Below are positions 59,386 to 64,000 of a stretch of 64,000 bases of DNA, one piece after another. This DNA comes from Parapedobacter pyrenivorans_A. GTDB lineage: Bacteria > Bacteroidota > Bacteroidia > Sphingobacteriales > Sphingobacteriaceae. The notes beneath the pieces are model-generated. The model did no database searches, was not told where the DNA came from, and worked only from the letters and a program-made list of their open reading frames with translations. Each line of letters begins with the position of its first letter. Position 1 is the first letter of the stretch. Made by a program: the position numbers and the translations under genes. The stretch covers positions 1 through 64,000 of the forward strand of contig NZ_JBHEUZ010000020.1 of the NCBI RefSeq assembly GCF_041925275.1. The letters are read 5' to 3'.

Positions 59386-62265
59386 ATGAATAAAATACAT
59401 TTCCAAGAAAAATTCGAGGAGCGGCACATCGGCCCAAGCGCCGATGAAACCGCCGACATGCTGGGCGTATTGGGGCTGGAAAGCCTTAGCCAGTTGATGG
59501 ATGAAACGATCCCTGCGCAAATCCGAACCGAGACACCGTTGCGCTTGCCAGACGCATGGAGCGAAACGGCATACCTGCAACGGATGCGGGCTGTGGCCGA
59601 CAAAAACAGGGTGTTTAAATCGTACATCGGGCAAGGATATTACGATGTGGTCGTTCCCGGGGTCATCCAACGGAATGTGTTTGAAAACCCAGGGTGGTAT
59701 ACGCAATATACGCCGTACCAGGCAGAGATTGCCCAGGGCCGACTGCAGGCGTTGCTCAATTTCCAGACCATGGTGATAGACCTCACCGGGATGGAGATTG
59801 CCAATGCGTCCCTGCTTGACGAAGCGACGGCTGCCGCCGAAGCCATGTTCATGCAATACGGCCTCCGCAAAAACAAAGCGGCAAATGCCTACTTCGTTTC
59901 TGACAACATATTCCCGCAGACGCTGGATGTACTGCGTACCCGAGCACAATCGTACGGCATTACGCTGATGGTCGGCCACCTGCGAGCAATTCCAGCAGGC
60001 GATGCCATTTTCGGGGTACTGGTGCAGTACCCTGCGGGCGATGGCTCGGTAGCCGATTACAGTAGCTTGGTACAGCAACTGCATAACCGCGGTATTTCCG
60101 TATGTGCGGTGGCCGACCTGCTTAGCCTGGCGTTGCTGGCGGCCCCCGGCGAGTGGGGTGCCGACGTGGTGGTGGGTAGTACGCAGCGCTTCGGCATCCC
60201 CATGGGCTTCGGCGGACCACATGCGGCTTACTTTGCTACCAAAGATGCTTATAAACGGAACATACCCGGCCGCATCATCGGTGTTACCGTGGATTCGAAC
60301 GGCGAGTACGCCTTGCGTATGGCGTTGCAAACCCGCGAGCAGCACATCCGCCGAGATAAAGCCTCCTCCAATATCTGTACTGCACAGGCACTCCTCGCCA
60401 TCATGGCCGGCTTCTATGCGGCCTATCATGGGCCGAAAGGATTGCTGCAGATTGCTGAGCGCATCCACGCGCTCGCCAACCTGCTCGACAGCGCCTTGCA
60501 GCAGCTGGGATATACGCAATATAACGATACTTATTTTGACACCCTCCGGGTAGAACTTGGCGAGCTTGCCGGACCCCTGCGTGCGGAGGCCCTCAACAAC
60601 GAGGTGAACCTTCATTATCAAGGCACCGTCGCCGGCATTTCCATCGATGAAACCACCACATACCAGGATATCGAGGCTCTCGCACGCATCTTTGCCAAGT
60701 TGAAGGGTAAAACACTGGATGACGCAGACCTCCAAGTGCATGCCAACCGTATTGCCCTGGCTATCCCACAGGCGTTGCTGCGCAAATCGGCTTATCTCAC
60801 GCATCCCGTATTCAATAGCTACCATTCCGAACACGAAATGCTTCGGTATATCAAATCTTTGGAAACCAAGGACCTTTCGTTGTGCCACTCGATGATTCCG
60901 TTGGGGTCATGCACCATGAAACTCAACGCGACAACCGAAATGGTTCCCGTAACGTGGCCCGAGTTTGGTGGTATCCATCCGTTTGCGCCCACAGACCAGG
61001 TGGGGGGCTACATGCAGCTCATCGGTGAGCTGGACCAGTGGTTGAGCGAAATCACAGGCTTTACCAAGGTAAGCTTCCAGCCCAACTCGGGTGCACAGGG
61101 AGAATATGCGGGACTGGTGGTGATCCGCGCCTATCACGAAAGCCGCGGCGATACGCACCGCAATGTAGTACTGATACCCGCATCGGCCCATGGAACCAAT
61201 CCGGCATCGGCCAGTATGGCCGGTATGGAAGTGGTGGTGGTGAGGTGCGATGAGCACGGCAACATCGATGTGGCTGACCTGCGTGCCAACGCCGAGAAAC
61301 ATGCCGCCAACCTGGCTGCATTGATGGTTACCTACCCCTCTACGCATGGGGTGTTCGAAGAGCCGATCATAGAGATATGTGGGATTGTCCACCAGCATGG
61401 TGGGCAGGTGTATATGGATGGTGCCAACATGAATGCGCAGGTGGGCTTCACCAGCCCCGGGCGCATCGGTGCCGATGTGTGCCACCTCAATCTGCATAAA
61501 ACATTCTGCATACCACATGGTGGCGGTGGCCCGGGCATGGGCCCCATCGGCGTAGCCGAACATTTGGTGCCGTTTTTGCCCAACCATGAGGTGGTGCAGG
61601 TAAGTGGGACCGATGGCGTCGGCGCCGTGTCGGCAGCACCTTGGGGCTCCGCTTCTATTTTAGTAATCTCGCATGCCTATATTGCGATGATGGGCGCCCA
61701 AGGGCTTGCCAACGCTACACAATATGCCATCCTTAACGCGAACTACATCAAGACACGGCTGGAGGACCATTACCCCGTGCTTTATGCGGGTGCCAACGGC
61801 CGTTGTGCACACGAACTGATATTGGATTGCCGCGGGTTCAAAACGGTGGGTATCGAAGTGGGCGATATTGCCAAGCGGCTCATGGACTATGGTTTCCACG
61901 CACCCACGGTGTCTTTTCCTGTAGCCGGAACATTGATGGTGGAACCTACCGAATCGGAATCGCAGGCTGAGCTGGACCGTTTTTGCGATGCGATGATTGC
62001 TATCCGCAAGGAAATAGCGGTCATTGAGCGGGGCGAGGCTGACCGGACCGACAACCTGCTAAAGGGTGCGCCCCACACCGTGGCCAAGGTAAGCGCCGAC
62101 AATTGGGAGCGACCGTACACCCGCTCAGAGGCAGCCTTCCCGCTGCCGTTCGTGCGGAGTCACAAATTTTGGCCCGCAGTAGGGCGTGTCAACGATTCGC
62201 AAGGCGACCGCATGCTGATCTGTGCGTGTCCGCCCGTAAGTGCTTACGAATCCGTCGAGGCGTAA
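59386..62265 (+). CDS. gcvP: Glycine dehydrogenase (decarboxylating), P protein
   Basis: 959-residue single-chain P protein, PLP-dependent, which decarboxylates glycine and passes the aminomethyl group to lipoyl-GcvH. The N-terminal half starts KFEERHIGPSADETADMLGV. Lys705 in HLNLHKTFCIPHGGGGPGMG binds PLP; SAAPWGSASILVISHAYI and FHAPTVSFPVAGTLMVEPTE mark the C-terminal half. Length matches fused GcvP. Its partner gcvT is at 27552-28634. A long open frame on the opposite strand is a shadow. Confidence 0.97.
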   Translation: MNKIHFQEKFEERHIGPSADETADMLGVLGLESLSQLMDETIPAQIRTETPLRLPDAWSETAYLQRMRAVADKNRVFKSYIGQGYYDVVVPGVIQRNVFENPGWYTQYTPYQAEIAQGRLQALLNFQTMVIDLTGMEIANASLLDEATAAAEAMFMQYGLRKNKAANAYFVSDNIFPQTLDVLRTRAQSYGITLMVGHLRAIPAGDAIFGVLVQYPAGDGSVADYSSLVQQLHNRGISVCAVADLLSLALLAAPGEWGADVVVGSTQRFGIPMGFGGPHAAYFATKDAYKRNIPGRIIGVTVDSNGEYALRMALQTREQHIRRDKASSNICTAQALLAIMAGFYAAYHGPKGLLQIAERIHALANLLDSALQQLGYTQYNDTYFDTLRVELGELAGPLRAEALNNEVNLHYQGTVAGISIDETTTYQDIEALARIFAKLKGKTLDDADLQVHANRIALAIPQALLRKSAYLTHPVFNSYHSEHEMLRYIKSLETKDLSLCHSMIPLGSCTMKLNATTEMVPVTWPEFGGIHPFAPTDQVGGYMQLIGELDQWLSEITGFTKVSFQPNSGAQGEYAGLVVIRAYHESRGDTHRNVVLIPASAHGTNPASASMAGMEVVVVRCDEHGNIDVADLRANAEKHAANLAALMVTYPSTHGVFEEPIIEICGIVHQHGGQVYMDGANMNAQVGFTSPGRIGADVCHLNLHKTFCIPHGGGGPGMGPIGVAEHLVPFLPNHEVVQVSGTDGVGAVSAAPWGSASILVISHAYIAMMGAQGLANATQYAILNANYIKTRLEDHYPVLYAGANGRCAHELILDCRGFKTVGIEVGDIAKRLMDYGFHAPTVSFPVAGTLMVEPTESESQAELDRFCDAMIAIRKEIAVIERGEADRTDNLLKGAPHTVAKVSADNWERPYTRSEAAFPLPFVRSHKFWPAVGRVNDSQGDRMLICACPPVSAYESVEA

Positions 62266-62280
62266 CCTAGACACACAAAA

Positions 62281-62310
62281 AACCCATTCCAGCCATAGCC
62301 GGAATGGGTT
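62281..62310 (-). terminator. Intrinsic terminator downstream of the TPP aptamer
   Basis: Perfect 10-bp stem AACCCATTCC/GGAATGGGTT (62281-62290 with 62301-62310) with a 10-nt loop. The U-tract (T6) is on the minus strand, i.e. the hairpin terminates transcripts that come through the TPP aptamer. On the plus strand only TTT follows, so it may also weakly end gcvP. Confidence 0.8.
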
Positions 62311-62333
62311 TGTACAACTTCCGTCGTACTGGT

Positions 62334-62404
62334 GTGCTTTTCCTGCGCTGGAATTATCCAGATCAGGTTCGGGGATGTAATCTCAGCCTGATAGACTCAA
62401 GCAC
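62334..62404 (-). ncRNA. TPP riboswitch (THI-box) without a downstream gene
   Basis: Minus-strand aptamer with P1 arms GTGCTT/AAGCAC (62404-62399, 62339-62334), the CAGGCTGAGA segment, and the pyrophosphate-binding core ACCTGATCTGGATAATTCC followed by AGCGCAGGA. These blocks are highly specific for thiamin pyrophosphate riboswitches and set the strand. A terminator follows at 62281-62310, and beyond it lies gcvP on the opposite strand, so no sense gene is available to control. Confidence 0.9.
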
Positions 62405-62471
62405 TCCCGGCACATCGTTTAGTAAGAAAACACACTTGCGTGGAAAGGGTTTTAAAAAAGATGATTTTTTT

Positions 62472-62479
62472 TATCTTTG
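62472..62479 (+). promoter_or_regulatory. Promoter -7 element of the TMEM220 gene
   Basis: TATCTTTG, 22 nt before the ATG at 62502. No clear TTG -33. Confidence 0.5.
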
Positions 62480-62501
62480 GTCTATTCAAACACGTATTTC
62501 C

Positions 62502-62888
62502 ATGAAAGCTTTTAATATTATCTTTTGCGTCCTGTTTTTGATCAGTGCCGGTTTGCAATATAACGATGTGGACCCGCTCTTGTGGATAGTCTTATACGGC
62601 TTTGGCGCGTGGGCATGTTTTATGGCAGCACGTGGCCGATACCTCATTTGGGCTTACGCATCGGGCATTGTGGTTTACCTCGGCTTTGTGGTGTACTTCC
62701 TTATCTTCAAACATAACGTGCTGGATTGGGCGCTTCACCATGAAGCGAAAGATCTGGTGCAATCGATGAAAGCCGACAAACCATGGATAGAGGAAACCCG
62801 TGAAGTGATGGGCCTATTGATACTGATTGTTGTGTTGGCGGCCGACTGGATTGTGGCGGCCAGGCGCCGGCGGATTAGTGTGGCCTAA
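62502..62888 (+). CDS. TMEM220-like membrane protein
   Basis: 128 residues with four hydrophobic segments (about 3-20, 27-43, 50-70, 106-122). LISAGLQYNDVDPLLWIVLY is the conserved N-terminal block of the TMEM220 family; function unknown, inner membrane. ATG 62502 is chosen because the open frame upstream runs across the TPP riboswitch on the other strand and has no homology. It stands alone between the riboswitch and dnaA. Confidence 0.82.
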   Translation: MKAFNIIFCVLFLISAGLQYNDVDPLLWIVLYGFGAWACFMAARGRYLIWAYASGIVVYLGFVVYFLIFKHNVLDWALHHEAKDLVQSMKADKPWIEETREVMGLLILIVVLAADWIVAARRRRISVA

Positions 62889-63173
62889 CCGGCAGCTTTT
62901 TTTATCGTTTTTTACAACAACTTTGCTTAAATTTCACTTGACTTTAACACTCCAATCCGTCGGGAACTGCCGATGTTGAGAAATTTTGACTCTGTGGGCT
63001 TGACCAATGTGTTTTGTGAAAAAACACGCCTAATTTATTGATGGTAAGATAGATAGCCGATATTTTATTTTTTAATTTTTTAGGTGGTTTTTTTTTGCCA
63101 CCTTCGTTTCACGGAGAAGTTATCAACATTTTTCCGGTCATTTATTGGATATCAACTTATTAAGATTTAACGA
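62889..63173. other. AT-rich region upstream of dnaA
   Basis: 285 bp, very A/T-rich, with a TATTTTATTTTTTAATTTTT stretch (63061-63080), a hairpin AGGTGG/CCACCT (63082-63087 with 63098-63103) whose loop is mostly T, and one imperfect DnaA-box-like 9-mer TTATCAACA (63120-63128). The replication origin could be near, but I see no cluster of proper DnaA boxes here. Confidence 0.45.
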
Positions 63174-64000
63174 ATGGAAAAAACGAGCACGAGTGTATGG
63201 GATAGCTGTCTGCAAATCATCAAAGATAATATTCCAGCACAAAGTTATAAGACCTGGTTTGAGCCCGTTAAGGCTGTACGGTTGGAAGGTAACGTTTTGA
63301 CTATTCAAGTACCGAGTTTGTTTTTTTATGAATGGCTGGAAGAGCATTATGTGGGCTTGCTGCGCAAGACAATTAAGAAGCACCTCGGCGAAAATGGCCG
63401 GCTGGAATATAATATTGTTGTAGAAAAATCGTCAACCAGTAATCCATATACTACGAATATCCCCTCAAGCGGTAATGGTGCGGAAGCGAAGAAGCAATCC
63501 ATTCCTATACCCGTAGCGCTCAATAAGGATATCAAAAACCCCTTCGTCATCCCGGGTCTTAAGAAACTACAGGTCGACCCCCAGTTGAACCAGCATTATA
63601 CATTTGACAATTTCATTGAGGGTGAATGCAATCGGTTGGCACGGTCTGCAGGTTTTGCGGTGGCAAGCAAGCCGGGAGGCACTTCGTTCAACCCGCTGAT
63701 GATATATGGGGGCGTGGGGCTTGGTAAAACGCATTTGGCACAAGCCATCGGCAACGAAATCAAACGTAACCTGCCTGACAAGCTGGTAATCTACGTATCA
63801 TGCGAGAAGTTCTGCCAGCAATTTGTCGACTCCCTTAAAAACAATACCATCAACGATTTTGTCAACTTTTACCAGGCAATGGACGTCATCATCATGGACG
63901 ATGTACATAATTTTGCTGGTAAGGAACGTACACAGGATATATTTTTCCATATTTTCAACCACCTCCATCAATCGAGCAAGCAGATTATCCTTACATCAGA
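63174..64000 (+). CDS. dnaA: Chromosomal replication initiator DnaA (5' part)
   Basis: The first 275 codons; the gene runs off the window's end. The N-terminal DnaB/DiaA-binding domain I begins MEKTSTSVWDSCLQIIKDNI. After a variable linker with Ser/Asn-rich sequence (about 85-115), the AAA+ domain starts near NYTFDNFIEG-like sequence (here HYTFDNFIEGECN), with Walker A YGGVGLGKTHLAQAIGNE and Walker B VIIMDDVHNF. The initiator-binding domain IV lies outside. ATG 63174 by homology. Confidence 0.96.
   Translation, partial: MEKTSTSVWDSCLQIIKDNIPAQSYKTWFEPVKAVRLEGNVLTIQVPSLFFYEWLEEHYVGLLRKTIKKHLGENGRLEYNIVVEKSSTSNPYTTNIPSSGNGAEAKKQSIPIPVALNKDIKNPFVIPGLKKLQVDPQLNQHYTFDNFIEGECNRLARSAGFAVASKPGGTSFNPLMIYGGVGLGKTHLAQAIGNEIKRNLPDKLVIYVSCEKFCQQFVDSLKNNTINDFVNFYQAMDVIIMDDVHNFAGKERTQDIFFHIFNHLHQSSKQIILTS

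Noticed and set aside
59119..60888. 589-codon open frame antisense to gcvP
   Set aside because: It lies opposite a gene with unmistakable GcvP sequence; its translation has no family features and is His/Cys-rich as expected of a shadow frame in GC-rich codons.
62304..62501. N-terminal extension of the TMEM220 gene
   Set aside because: It reads across the reverse strand of a TPP riboswitch and the gene's own promoter; the family starts at ATG 62502.
63120..63128. TTATCAACA as a DnaA box / oriC
   Set aside because: One mismatch to TTATCCACA at an important position and no cluster of further boxes; not enough to call an origin.
1..64000. CRISPR arrays, insertion sequences, tRNA genes, prophage
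   Set aside because: I looked for repeat-spacer patterns, transposase motifs, tRNA arms and phage genes on both strands and found none; a tRNA-finding program and an IS search would settle this.

Overview
The window is chromosomal DNA from a Bacteroidota bacterium, most likely of the Sphingobacteriaceae type. The evidence is Bacteroidota-specific families (Porin_10 porin, DUF5686 outer-membrane protein, IPExxxVDY protein, RprXY-like two-component pair), an OmpA-type porin, the futalosine menaquinone gene mqnD, and many promoters of the Bacteroidota form TTG-N18..20-TAnnTTTG. It begins in the last bases of a 5S rRNA and ends inside dnaA. It is mostly conserved core chromosome; I see no prophage, insertion sequence, CRISPR array or integrated element.

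Layout. 0-7 kb: 5S end and terminator, porin, rsgA, polA, a MORN-repeat secreted protein. 7-13 kb: psd, an orphan histidine kinase, a DUF47/PiT phosphate-uptake pair, a 445-bp non-coding gap, a strongly expressed OmpA-like porin, and a CsbD stress protein. 13-20.7 kb: surE, a small membrane protein, mqnD, secA, a SPOR protein, an M20 amidohydrolase, a GNAT. 20.7-28.7 kb: a GH15 glucanase/trehalase-like enzyme convergent with a fused OtsA-OtsB trehalose synthase, an M28 lipoprotein peptidase, a rhodanese, comB and gcvT. 28.7-36 kb, minus strand: ssb, trpE-trpG-trpC behind a Trp-codon leader peptide and attenuator, trmD, a decayed ParE-like toxin, and metE behind a SAM-I riboswitch. 36-46.5 kb: response regulator/kinase pair, a short repeat protein, a TylF-like methyltransferase with pyk, the IPExxxVDY gene, then acpP-fabF-rnc and hisS-yccF. 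46.6-62.3 kb: M3 peptidase, ABC exporter, truA, queD-folE, DUF5686 protein, tricorn-like protease, a secreted unknown, gcvP. 62.3-64 kb: an orphan TPP riboswitch pointing at the 3' end of gcvP, a TMEM220 protein, and the start of dnaA.

The most notable material is non-coding. (1) A trp attenuator: a 28-codon leader with three consecutive Trp codons and mutually exclusive hairpins. (2) A TPP riboswitch plus terminator with no sense gene downstream. (3) Phased 7-8 nt word arrays (TTTGCnn / GCAAAnnn / AATCTAn) placed immediately upstream of TAnnTTTG promoters at three or four loci. (4) Promoters whose -7 element lies 3-9 nt before the start codon, which implies leaderless or nearly leaderless mRNAs. 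(5) A perfect 38-bp palindrome closing the trp operon.

All calls come from reading sequence and recalled family knowledge; no database search was run.
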